64,000 bases of DNA from CAVRQM01 sp963723455 (lineage in GTDB: Bacteria; Pseudomonadota; Alphaproteobacteria; Acetobacterales; Acetobacteraceae), in the NCBI GenBank assembly GCA_963723455.1, contig CAVRQM010000001.1, positions 868,001-932,000 of the forward strand. Direction: 5' to 3'. Within the stretch, counting starts at the first letter, position 1. Each line of letters opens with the position of its first letter. A program made the position numbers and the translations under genes. Below, one piece after another: positions 37,785 to 46,049 of the stretch. The notes below the pieces were generated by a model. It was not told the origin of the DNA, made no database searches, and was given only the letters and a program-made list of their open reading frames with translations.

Positions 37785-39176
37785 ATGTCCGGTAAGTCGT
37801 CGCCAGTCCCGCTGCCTTCGCTCTCCATCAAGATCATCAAGGACGAGGTGCGCGACGTCGACGACGACGCGCCTGCGCAGCAACCCCGGATGTGGTGCTG
37901 CGGACCGCGTTCCTGCCGCTGCATGTGCATGTGCGCATCGACACGCCGCTGCCGGTCACCGACGACCCGCAGCGAATCCAACGACCTGCTCGGACTGCAT
38001 CTGATCGGCATGCCGACGCCCTCCGGCGCGGCGAGCGCAGTCCGCGCCAAGATCGGCATCCGGCCGCCGCCGGTCGCCGAGACCAGGCGGCCGCGCCTGC
38101 GCCGGCTGCTGCTGCTGCTGAGCAGTCCCGATGCCGAGATCGGCCGCTACCAGATCGCGCTGGTGCGCCACGGCAGGGAGCTGTCCTCGGTGCGGATCCT
38201 GAAGGCCCGCCAGGATGTCCGCGTGGTGACCCGGCCGCCGCCGGAACGGCCGACCTATGTGGCGCCGGTGCTGATTTCCGGCACGCCGAAATCCGGCACC
38301 ACATGGCTGCAGGAAGTCGTCAACGCGCATCCGCAATTCCTGGTGCTGCATGAGGCGCACTCGCTGGACATGCTGGATGCAGACATGCTGCGCGACCAGA
38401 TGGCGGCGCGCCAGGATTACTTCCGCGCCCGCTATATCCCGTGGATGCCGGTGCCGTACGATCCGGTGAACCTGTCGCGGCTGCTGCAGATGGGCCTGGC
38501 CAAGGATCTGATGACGCGGTTCGGCCGTGCGTGGGGCGCCGATTTCGTGGCCGACCGCACCCCCGGCTATTCCAGGCTGTACAGCTTCCTGCCGGATCTG
38601 TGGGAGGATCTGCGCATCGTGCACATCGTCCGCCATCCGCTCGACGTGATGGCGAGCTGGCTATTCCATGAGCTGAACGGCCGGCGCGACCCGGCCCGGC
38701 CCGGCCATCTGCCGATCGCCGTGATAAGCCGGGTCAACGCGCGGCTTGAGGCGGGCGAGGCGATCGGGCCGGGCGAATACCTGTCCGACGCCGAAATGGC
38801 GGCGGGGGCCTTCAACTACTTCGCCCGGCGCTGGCGGCGCGAGCAGGATCTGGTCCTGGCCGCGAGCGAGCGCAACCCGGAGCAGTTCCATCTGCTAACC
38901 TATGAGGGGCTGTCGCACGATTTCGCCGGCACGGCGGGCAGAGTGTTCGGCTTTCTGGGCACCGATCCGGCACGCACCGACCTGGCCGCCATCCAGCGCG
39001 AATCCTCGTTCAGGAAATTGTCGGACGGCCGGGATCCGGGCGAGGCCAACATGCGCAGCTTCTTCCGCAAGGGCGTGGTCGGCGACTGGCGCAGCGTGTT
39101 CACGCCGCATCAGGCCGGGCTGATCTGGGCCGAGCTTGCCGATACGGCGTCGGCCCTGGGCTACGCGATGGCCTGA
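37785..39176 (+). CDS. Sulfotransferase family protein with novel N-terminal domain (frame-interrupted)
   Basis: Protein of about 463 residues. The C-terminal sulfotransferase domain starts near residue 163 with the PAPS 5'-phosphosulfate loop SGTPKSGTTWLQEVV and has the 3'-phosphate motif IVHIVRHPLDVMASWL. The N-terminal 150 residues (PSLSIKIIKDEVRDVDDDA, VVLRTAFLPLHVHVRIDTPL, LLLLLSSPDAEIGRYQIALVRHGRE) look like a separate beta-rich domain I cannot name. Three +1 changes near 37878, 37890 and 37965 cancel in frame; repair gives ALRSNPDVVLR and TDDPSESNDLLGLH. It probably sulfates a surface glycan or lipid. It lies next to an FkbM methyltransferase and flagellar genes. Confidence 0.8.
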   Translation: MSGKSSPVPLPSLSIKIIKDEVRDVDDDAPAQQPRMWCCGPRSCRCMCMCASTRRCRSPTTRSESNDLLGLHLIGMPTPSGAASAVRAKIGIRPPPVAETRRPRLRRLLLLLSSPDAEIGRYQIALVRHGRELSSVRILKARQDVRVVTRPPPERPTYVAPVLISGTPKSGTTWLQEVVNAHPQFLVLHEAHSLDMLDADMLRDQMAARQDYFRARYIPWMPVPYDPVNLSRLLQMGLAKDLMTRFGRAWGADFVADRTPGYSRLYSFLPDLWEDLRIVHIVRHPLDVMASWLFHELNGRRDPARPGHLPIAVISRVNARLEAGEAIGPGEYLSDAEMAAGAFNYFARRWRREQDLVLAASERNPEQFHLLTYEGLSHDFAGTAGRVFGFLGTDPARTDLAAIQRESSFRKLSDGRDPGEANMRSFFRKGVVGDWRSVFTPHQAGLIWAELADTASALGYAMA

Positions 39177-39277
39177 ATGCCTAGTGCCAGCTGGCGCTAG
39201 GCGGCTCGCCTGCTTTCTGGCATCAATGCTCCTGCCCTACGTGCCCTGTCCAGCCCTTCCAACCACGGAGAGACTTG

Positions 39278-40115
39278 GTGGCCGAAATCGTGGAGGACCG
39301 CCCGCAATCCGCCGGGGCGCTATCGGCGCAGTACCGAACGCTACATGGACCCAGCAAGCCGGTGGTTCCCCGAGCGTTTCATGCGAGAGCTGCTCGAGAC
39401 CTGCGCCATCGCCTACACGATCCTGCTGCGCCAGGGCGGCGATGCGGTCGATCTCGGCGCCAGCCGCGGCTGGCACACGCTGCGGATGCGCCAGGCCCTC
39501 GGCGCCGGCGCCGGAAAGATCGTCGCCGTCGAGGCCAACGCGGTGCTGGCGAAGCGTCTGGCAGAGCAGGTGGCGGGAGACCGGCAGGTGGTGGTGCTGC
39601 ACCGGGCCTGCGTCGCCGCGCCGACGGAATCGGTCAGCTTCACGGTCTCGGAGAAGTACACCGCGCTCGGCTCAGTGATTCCGGACTACATCAAGGACCG
39701 GTTCCCGAAGCTGTACGAGGATGCGGACGTGCAGACCTATTCCGTCGAGGCCATCACCATCGACCAGATCATCCGGCGGCAGAACCTCAAGTCCCTCAAG
39801 TTCCTGAAATGCGATGTCGAGGGCATCGACTTCGACGTGATCAACGCCAGCCGGCTGTTCTTCCCGACCCGCGCCGGCCTGTCGATCGAGATGAACAACT
39901 CGCCGTCGTTCCGGCAGTTCTACGCCACGCTGCGGGCGGCGGGCTACCACGCGTACGACTGTTTCATGAACCGGCTGGACGCTGCGACCTGGATTGCCCC
40001 GGCGCGCTGCCCGATCGACCGCTTCGCCTTCCCGCAGGAGCTGGACGGCGCCACCGTGCAGCGGATCCGCAACGCGGTGACGAAGCGGTGGGAGATCTAC
40101 CGCAGCCGGGCGTAG
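39278..40115 (+). CDS. FkbM family methyltransferase (frame-interrupted at N-terminus)
   Basis: SAM-dependent O-methyltransferase of about 278 residues. SAM loop AVDLGASRGWHTLRM, acidic IVAVEAN, then the FkbM pattern VQTYSVEAITIDQII and LKFLKCDVEGIDFDVINAS. The start GTG 39278 follows ggagag. A +1 change near 39330 (removing one C gives AQYERYMDPASRWFPE) joins it to the main frame. It follows the sulfotransferase by about 100 bp. The two together suggest decoration of a surface sugar. Confidence 0.82.
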
Positions 40116-40122
40116 CCCCGCC

Positions 40123-41169
40123 TCAATCGGTCACCTGGACGTCCGGCCCCCACAGATCCGACAGCGTGAAGCCGAGCGGATACGGGTCGGTCGGATCGAC
40201 GCCGCATTGGTGGACGCCATAGATCCAGGCCCGCCCGGAGACACGCGGCAGCACCGCCGGCCGGCCGCCGACGGTGCTGGTGGCGGCGATCACCACCTGG
40301 AACTCGCTGTCGATGATCGAGCGGGCGCGCAGCCTCTCGCCGACCGCGACCTCGCCGCGCGCGTGCATCGCCGCCAGCCGCGCGGCGTTGCCGGTGCCGC
40401 AGGGCGAGCGGTCGCAGCGGCCGGGCAGCACGATGGTCGAGCTGCGCAGGATGCGACCCTCGCCGTCGTCGTCGTCGTGGTCGCAGAACATGACGTAGCT
40501 CACGTGGTCGATCGCCGGCAGCTCGGGGTGCGACACGCGCACCCGGGCGTTGACCGCGCGCTTGATCAGGCTGGCGATCTCGACCAGGCGGCGGGCGTTG
40601 CCGCGCTCAATCGCCCAGCCCGCCTGGCGCGCATCGACCAGCGCGTAGAACACTCCGCCGAAGGCGATGTCCATGCGCACCGGACCCAGCCCGTCCACCT
40701 CCAGCACCAGATCCAGCTCGGCCGCGAAGGATGGCGGCATGTCCAGCGTCACCCGCGCGCAGCGTCCGTCCGCGCACTCCGCCGCCACGCCGACCAGGCC
40801 GGCCGGCGTGTCCAGCGTCAGCCGCGTCACCGGCTCGACCATCGCCACCATGCCGGTCTCGATCAGCGCGGTGGCCACGCACATCGCGTTCGACCCGCTC
40901 ATCGCATGCGCACGATCGGCCTGCAGGATCAGGAAGCCGAAATCCGCCTCGGGGCGGCAGGCGGGCAGCAGCAGGTTGACCGTGGTCCCGGCCGTGCCGC
41001 GCGGCTCATAGACGGCGAAGCGGCGGATGCTGTCGTCCACCTCGTTGATGTGCCGCAGCTTGTCCAGCATCGTGGCGCCCGGGATCGTTGGCAGGCCGCC
41101 GGTGACCACCCGGCCGATCTCGCCCTCGGCATGCACGTCCAGCATCGTCAGCATCCGCGACCAGCGCAT
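40123..41169 (-). CDS. Proline racemase family enzyme, probable trans-3-hydroxy-L-proline dehydratase type
   Basis: Cytoplasmic enzyme of 348 residues in the proline racemase fold. The first active site reads HAMSGSNAMCV, with Ser where proline racemase and hydroxyproline epimerase have Cys. The second reads RSPCGTGNAARLAAMHARGE with Cys kept. A Ser/Thr plus Cys pair is the known pattern of trans-3-hydroxyproline dehydratases, which dehydrate rather than epimerise. It is divergent from alr with 66 bp between. Specificity is inferred from these two residues only. Confidence 0.82.
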   Translation of the reverse strand: MRWSRMLTMLDVHAEGEIGRVVTGGLPTIPGATMLDKLRHINEVDDSIRRFAVYEPRGTAGTTVNLLLPACRPEADFGFLILQADRAHAMSGSNAMCVATALIETGMVAMVEPVTRLTLDTPAGLVGVAAECADGRCARVTLDMPPSFAAELDLVLEVDGLGPVRMDIAFGGVFYALVDARQAGWAIERGNARRLVEIASLIKRAVNARVRVSHPELPAIDHVSYVMFCDHDDDDGEGRILRSSTIVLPGRCDRSPCGTGNAARLAAMHARGEVAVGERLRARSIIDSEFQVVIAATSTVGGRPAVLPRVSGRAWIYGVHQCGVDPTDPYPLGFTLSDLWGPDVQVTD

Positions 41170-41235
41170 CGCCACACCCCTGTGATCTCCGACGCAGTGT
41201 TTACCGCGCACGACGCGCCATGACAGACTCGGGCC

Positions 41236-42420
41236 ATGCAGCCGAACGCCGACGCTGAGATCGAGGGCGACGCCGGCTGCGGCATCCTCACCATCGACCT
41301 GGGCGCGATCCGGGCCAACTACGCCGCGCTGCGCGCGCGCGCCGGCGCCAGCCGCTGCGCCGCGGTGGTCAAGGCGGACGCCTACGGGCTGGGGGCCGCC
41401 CAGGTCGCGCCGGCGCTGCGCCGCGCCGGGTGCGACGTGTTCTTCGTGGCGCATCTGGACGAAGGCATCGCGCTGCGCGCGGCGCTCGGCGGCGGCGCCA
41501 CGGTGGCGGTGCTGCACGGGCCGCCGCCGAAGGCCGAGCCAGCGTTCACCGCCCACGATCTGACGCCGGTGCTGAACAGCCCGGAGCAGATCGCCGCCTG
41601 GCGCGCCCACGCGGCGTTCAGGCGGACGCGCCTGGCGGCCTTCCTGCATATCGACACCGGCATGTCCCGGCTCGGCCTGTCCGCCACCCAGGTCGCGGCG
41701 GCGGCGGCGGACCCGGATGCGATGCGCGGCATCGACGTGACGCTGGTGATGAGCCACCTGGCCTGCGCCGACCAGCCGGAGCATCCCGCCAATACGGAGC
41801 AGCTGGTCCGGTTCCAGGCCCTGCGCCGGCTGCTGCCGCCGGCGCCGGCGAGCCTGTCGGCGTCGTCCGGGATATTCCTCGGCGCGGCATTCCATCTCGA
41901 CCTGGTGCGGCCGGGCGCGGCGGTGTACGGCATCGCCCCGCACCGGGCGCGCGGCAACCCGACCCGCGCGGTGGTCCGCTTGCAGGGCCGGGTGGCGCAG
42001 CTGCGCGACATTCCGGCCGGAGCGGCGATCGGATACGGGGCCACGCTCCGCGCCGCGCGCCCGATGCGCCTCGCCACCGTGGCGGTCGGCTATGGCGACG
42101 GCTTGCCGCGCAGCCTCGGCAACCGCGGCGCGGCGTGGCTCGACCATCACCGCCTGCCGATCGTCGGCCGGGTGTCGATGGACAGCCTGACGCTCGACGC
42201 GACCGGCGCGCCGGTCGGACTGGGCGCGCTGGTCGATCTGATCGGGCCGCGCAACCGGCTGGACGACGTGGCGGCCGACGCCGGCACCATCGGCTACGAG
42301 ATCCTGACCGCGCTGGGCGCGCGATACCGGCGGCGGTACGTGGACGAGCGCCCTCACCCCGGCACTCTCCCGGCGGGAGAGGGAGCAGACAGCCCCGACG
42401 TTCGCGAGGCGGTGGGCTGA
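41236..42420 (+). CDS. alr: Alanine racemase
   Basis: PLP enzyme making D-alanine for peptidoglycan. The PLP lysine is in AAVVKADAYGLGAAQV (about residue 49), the barrel has FLHIDTGMSRLGL, and the second-domain catalytic Tyr is in AAIGYGATL (about residue 262), with RVSMDSLTLD further on. The last 20 or so residues (RPHPGTLPAGEGADSPD...) are not alr-like. They are encoded by a dispersed repeat, so the natural end was probably near RYRRRYV. Divergent from the proline-racemase-family gene. Confidence 0.93.
   Translation: MQPNADAEIEGDAGCGILTIDLGAIRANYAALRARAGASRCAAVVKADAYGLGAAQVAPALRRAGCDVFFVAHLDEGIALRAALGGGATVAVLHGPPPKAEPAFTAHDLTPVLNSPEQIAAWRAHAAFRRTRLAAFLHIDTGMSRLGLSATQVAAAAADPDAMRGIDVTLVMSHLACADQPEHPANTEQLVRFQALRRLLPPAPASLSASSGIFLGAAFHLDLVRPGAAVYGIAPHRARGNPTRAVVRLQGRVAQLRDIPAGAAIGYGATLRAARPMRLATVAVGYGDGLPRSLGNRGAAWLDHHRLPIVGRVSMDSLTLDATGAPVGLGALVDLIGPRNRLDDVAADAGTIGYEILTALGARYRRRYVDERPHPGTLPAGEGADSPDVREAVG
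42350..42388. repeat. REP-like dispersed repeat, copy 1 (inside alr 3' end)
   Basis: The unit ccctcaccccggcactctcc continues into cggcgggagagggagcag. It contains a perfect 8-bp stem, ctctcccg / cgggagag (42365-42381). A close copy lies at 54434-54473. Here it is read as the tail of alr. Confidence 0.75.
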
Positions 42421-42435
42421 TGGACGCGCCCGAGC

Positions 42436-43149
42436 CTACTCCGCGGCTTCGCTGCGCGGCTGCTCCGCGGCGGCGGCGGGGCGGACGGCCTCGGTCAGCA
42501 TCTCCATACGGCCGGTGATCTGGCCGCCATCTTCGACCTGCAGCCGCCGGCAGCGGGCAGTCCCCAGCACGCGGCCGGTGGCGCGCACGCTCAGATTGCC
42601 GCGCGCCGTCAGCGTGCCGTCGATAGTGCCCGCCACCTCGGCGTCCTCGACCTCGACCTCGCCCTTGAACACGCCGCCCGGCGAGATCGCGAGTTCCATC
42701 GCGTGGATCATGGTCGCCTCGACCGTTCCCTCGACGACCAGCCGCTCGGCGTCCTGCACCACGCCTTGCAGGCTGATGCCGCGGCCCACCACCAGCGTCC
42801 GCCGCTCGCTGGGATCGCGCCCGCGCGCCGGCCCGCCGGCCTGGCCCATGCCCGACGGGTTCATGCCCGGGTTCATCCCGCCCGGACCCATGCCCGCCGA
42901 GGTCATGCCCGCCGGTGTCATGGCCGCCGAGGTCATGCCGGGCTGGAACGCCGCGCCGGTCGGGCGCGGCGGAGCGGCCAGGTTGCTTGGCCCCGGGTTG
43001 GATGACGGCTGCGGCGCGGGCGGCGCCGAGGAAAACGGGGAACGGGCCATCAGAGAAATCTCCTTGAATGCGGTGGGGCCGGTCGCGACGCCGGCGTCTG
43101 GCTGCATCGGGGCGGCGTCCCCGGGCTTGCGGCGCTTGAATACGGGCAC
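42436..43149 (-). CDS. Bactofilin family cytoskeletal protein
   Basis: Protein of 237 residues. The bactofilin beta-helix core is at about residues 115-215 (RTLVVGRGISLQGVVQDAERLVVEGTVEA; GVFKGEVEVEDAEVAGTIDGTLTARGNLSVRATGRVLG). The N-terminal half is a Pro-rich linker followed by a Met/Gly-rich repeat (TPAGMTSAGMGPGGMNPGM). Bactofilins polymerise without nucleotide and act in cell shape and surface placement. A second Met at residue 34 could be an alternative start. Confidence 0.88.
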   Translation of the reverse strand: MPVFKRRKPGDAAPMQPDAGVATGPTAFKEISLMARSPFSSAPPAPQPSSNPGPSNLAAPPRPTGAAFQPGMTSAAMTPAGMTSAGMGPGGMNPGMNPSGMGQAGGPARGRDPSERRTLVVGRGISLQGVVQDAERLVVEGTVEATMIHAMELAISPGGVFKGEVEVEDAEVAGTIDGTLTARGNLSVRATGRVLGTARCRRLQVEDGGQITGRMEMLTEAVRPAAAAEQPRSEAAE

Positions 43150-43183
43150 GTGGCCCTCCCTGCGGGAACGAGCGGTGCGGCGT

Positions 43184-43915
43184 CTATGACAGGAACCGCC
43201 GGCCTAACACGGGCGGAACGGCAGCGACAACCCCGGGCCGCCGGCCGCCGGCGCCGCCGCCGGCAAGCAGCACATGCGCCATCGCCGCGACCCCCAGGAC
43301 CGGTGCCAGCAGGTTGAGCAGCGGCAGCAGGCTCGCGGCGACGATCAGCAGGCCCTGGAACACCACCAGGGCGCGCCGCGCGGCATACGCGGCCAGCGCC
43401 TCGCGCCGGGGCATCCGGCGCATCGCCACCGCGACGAACAGGCCGCGCCCGATCGCCCAGGCGGCGATCGCCCAGCCCAGCGGCACCGAGGCGCCCAGCA
43501 GGAACGGCGCGAGCAGCAGCGCCACGACCTGCAACGCCAGCACCTGCGCGCCCAGCACGACGCCGTCCCATAGCTGTGCCGCGATCGGTGCCGCGCGCGC
43601 CGGCGGCAGGTCCGGATAGAAACGCTGCTCCACCCGGGCGGCGACGCGATCGACGAACAGGCTGGCGACCAGCCCCACCACCGGCAGGAACAGCAGCCAG
43701 GCCAGCAGCGCCGCCCCGACCCCGCCCAGCGCGCCGGCCAGCCAGCCGGCCAAATGCAGCCAGCCATGCGCGCCCTGCTGGATGCCGAACGCCAGCAGCA
43801 CGAACAGCCCGACCGCCCACAGCACGCTGCGCAGGACCACGCCCAGGAACACCGGGTCGTCGAGCTGGGCGATCGCGCGCAACGGCGGCGCGAGCGGTGA
43901 GGTCAGCGGAAACAC
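43184..43915 (-). CDS. EI24/CysZ-like membrane protein
   Basis: Protein of 243 residues with about five hydrophobic helices. The CysZ/EI24 pattern is visible: long helices, RVAARVEQRFYPDLPPARAAP in the cytoplasmic loop, and RREALAAYAARRALVVFQGLLIVAASLLPLLNLLAPVLG near the C-terminus. CysZ imports sulfate in some bacteria, but distant EI24 members have no known substrate. It is divergent from the adenosine kinase gene with 75 bp between. Confidence 0.8.
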   Translation of the reverse strand: MFPLTSPLAPPLRAIAQLDDPVFLGVVLRSVLWAVGLFVLLAFGIQQGAHGWLHLAGWLAGALGGVGAALLAWLLFLPVVGLVASLFVDRVAARVEQRFYPDLPPARAAPIAAQLWDGVVLGAQVLALQVVALLLAPFLLGASVPLGWAIAAWAIGRGLFVAVAMRRMPRREALAAYAARRALVVFQGLLIVAASLLPLLNLLAPVLGVAAMAHVLLAGGGAGGRRPGVVAAVPPVLGRRFLS

Positions 43916-43990
43916 TGGACGGAGACGATGCTGCGTTGCCGGGCGCGGATTGGGGTGATAGGCCGGCCGTCCTTAGCACGGAGCGCCGCC

Positions 43991-45013
43991 ATGTCGATGC
44001 CGCCGACCCCGCCGACCCCGCCGCCCGGGGCCGCCGAGTTCGCGATCTGCGGCATCGGCAACGCCATGATGGATGTGATCGCGGCGGTGGACGAGGCGTT
44101 CATCGTCGCGCATGGCTGCGCCCGAGGCACGATGACCCTGATCGACACGGCGCGGGCCGAGGCGCTGTACGCCGCGATGCCGGCCGGCCAGCAGAGCGGC
44201 GGCGGCTCCGGGGCGAACACCGCCGCGATGGCCGCGGCGCTGGGCGCTCGCGTCGCCTATCTCGGGCGGGTCGCCGACGACATGCTGGGCGAGGTGTTCC
44301 GCCGCGATATGCAGGCGGCCGGAGTGCATTTCCCGACGGCGCCGCTGGCCGGCGGCGATCCGACCGGGCGCTGCCTGGTGCTGGTGACGCCGGACGGGCA
44401 GCGCACCATGAACACCTATCTGGGCGCGTCCTCGATGTTCGGGCCGGCGCAGGTCGCCGCCGAGGTGATCGCGCGCTCGGAGATCCTGTACCTGGAGGGC
44501 TTCCTGTTCGATCCGCCGGCGGCGCAGGAGGCGTTCCGGGTGGCCAGCGCGGCCGCCCACGCGGCCGGGCGGCGGGTGGCGCTGTCGCTGTCGGACCCGT
44601 TCTGCGTCGATCGCCACCGCGACGCCTTCCGCGACCTGGTGGCGGGGCATGTCGATATCCTGTTCGCCAACCAGGCCGAGATCACCAGCCTTTACCAGAC
44701 CGACGACTTCGCCGAGGCGACGCGCCGCGTGCGGGCCGAGGTGAGCCTGGCGGCGCTGACCCGCAGCGACGAAGGTAGCCTGGTGGTGCGCGGGCCGGAG
44801 ACGGTGGTCGTGCAGGCCGAACCGGCGGAGGTCGTCGATACCACCGGGGCGGGGGATGCCTACGCGGCCGGGTTCCTGGTGGCGCTGACGGCGGGCCAGA
44901 CGCTGGCGGCCTGCGGGCGGCTGGCCAGCATCGCGGCGGCCGAGGTGATCGGCCATTTCGGCGCGCGGCCGCAGCGCGACCTCTCGCGGGAACTGCCGCG
45001 GCTCGCGGCCTGA
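43991..45013 (+). CDS. PfkB-family adenosine kinase-like carbohydrate kinase
   Basis: Sugar/nucleoside kinase of 340 residues. N-terminal FAICGIGNAMMDVIAAV, the GG switch region GGGSGANTAAMAAALGA, and the PfkB signature VVDTTGAGDAYAAGFL with the catalytic base Asp at about residue 290. This family in alphaproteobacteria is usually annotated adenosine kinase. ATG 43991 gives a Pro-rich lead of about 15 residues. Divergent from the EI24-like gene. Confidence 0.87.
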   Translation: MSMPPTPPTPPPGAAEFAICGIGNAMMDVIAAVDEAFIVAHGCARGTMTLIDTARAEALYAAMPAGQQSGGGSGANTAAMAAALGARVAYLGRVADDMLGEVFRRDMQAAGVHFPTAPLAGGDPTGRCLVLVTPDGQRTMNTYLGASSMFGPAQVAAEVIARSEILYLEGFLFDPPAAQEAFRVASAAAHAAGRRVALSLSDPFCVDRHRDAFRDLVAGHVDILFANQAEITSLYQTDDFAEATRRVRAEVSLAALTRSDEGSLVVRGPETVVVQAEPAEVVDTTGAGDAYAAGFLVALTAGQTLAACGRLASIAAAEVIGHFGARPQRDLSRELPRLAA

Positions 45014-45189
45014 GCCGCGACGCCGCGCGCGCCCCGGTCTCGCCACACCCCGGCACGGTTCCTGGCGGCGCGATTTCTCACGGCAATGTAACTGTCACAG
45101 GGCAACCGGCCGGCGGGGCAGACCGTTGCATGGCCGGCGCGTGCATGTGCGCGCGCGGTAATTGTCGCATTCGCACAAGGATCAACACC

Positions 45190-45888
45190 ATGCGCACCCT
45201 GCTATTCGCGTCGGCCGCCGTGCTGGCGCTGGGCGGCCCGGCGATCGCCCCCGCCTGGGCGCAGAACGCCGCCGGCAATCCACGCTCGGCCGCCGCCAGC
45301 AACATCACCGGAACCGACACCCATTCCGAGCTGGCCCCGGCGCTGCCGTCGCCTGGCACGGACATGACGCCGGACCAGCTGCTGAACCGCGCCAACCAGG
45401 ATCTGCGCGCCGGGCGCACCGGGGCTGCCCAGGAGGCGCTCGAGGAGGCCGAGACCCGCCTGCTCGATCGCTCCACCGCGCCGTCGCAGGCCGGCATGCC
45501 CGACACCGGCCCGCGTATCGACGCGATCCGCCGGGCGCTGCACGCGCTCGCCAGCCGCGACCGCGCCGGCGCGATGCAGGGCATCCAGATGGCGATGTCG
45601 AATGGCGGCATGCAGGGCAACGGCATGTCGGGCAATTCGATGTCGGGCAACGGCATGTCGGGCAATGGCGATGTCGGCAACGGCATGTCTGGCAACGGCA
45701 TGTCTGGCAACGGCATGTCTGGCAACGGCATGTCGGGCGGGGGCATGGGCACGATGCCGGCGTCCGGCGGCACGTCCTCGCCGGTCTCGACGCCGCCCGG
45801 CTCGACGATGCCGCCGAACGGCATGGTCAACAATCCGGCCGGGCAGTCGGGCGGCGGCGGCAACGAGAGCAGCGGCCCGGCGCAGTAG
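45190..45888 (+). CDS. Exported protein with NGMSG repeats
   Basis: Protein of 232 residues with a Sec signal peptide (MRTLLFASAAVLALGGPAIA, cut near AWA-QN). It has a helical part (TPDQLLNRANQDLRAGRTGAAQEALEEAETRLLDR ... RRALHALASRDRAGAMQGIQMAM) and a C-terminal low-complexity region of about eight GNGMSG units. The helical part resembles small stress or metal-type exported proteins of this lineage. It is preceded by about 175 bp with cacaaggatc near the start as ribosome site. Function unknown. Confidence 0.75.
   Translation: MRTLLFASAAVLALGGPAIAPAWAQNAAGNPRSAAASNITGTDTHSELAPALPSPGTDMTPDQLLNRANQDLRAGRTGAAQEALEEAETRLLDRSTAPSQAGMPDTGPRIDAIRRALHALASRDRAGAMQGIQMAMSNGGMQGNGMSGNSMSGNGMSGNGDVGNGMSGNGMSGNGMSGNGMSGGGMGTMPASGGTSSPVSTPPGSTMPPNGMVNNPAGQSGGGGNESSGPAQ
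45615..45738. repeat. 15-bp tandem repeats (ggcaacggcatgtcg/t)
   Basis: About eight imperfect copies in frame, encoding GNGMSG. Four consecutive copies at 45676-45735 are almost identical. This is likely to be slippage-prone and variable between strains. Confidence 0.9.
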
Positions 45889-46049
45889 GCTGCCGATCGG
45901 CCAGAGCGTGACGCGCGCCCGCGGCGGGGCTGCCGCGGGCGTCCGCTTTTGCGCTCGTAACCGGCGTGCCGATCGCCTATGTGTGCGGCGCAGCACGACG
46001 GGCCCGACTGGCGCGCCGGCCGGCTGCGCACGCGCACAAGGCAAGCCTC

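Noticed and set aside
42340..42400. CRISPR-like or mobile element from the REP-type repeat
   Set aside because: Only two scattered copies, no regular spacing, no cas or transposase genes in the window.
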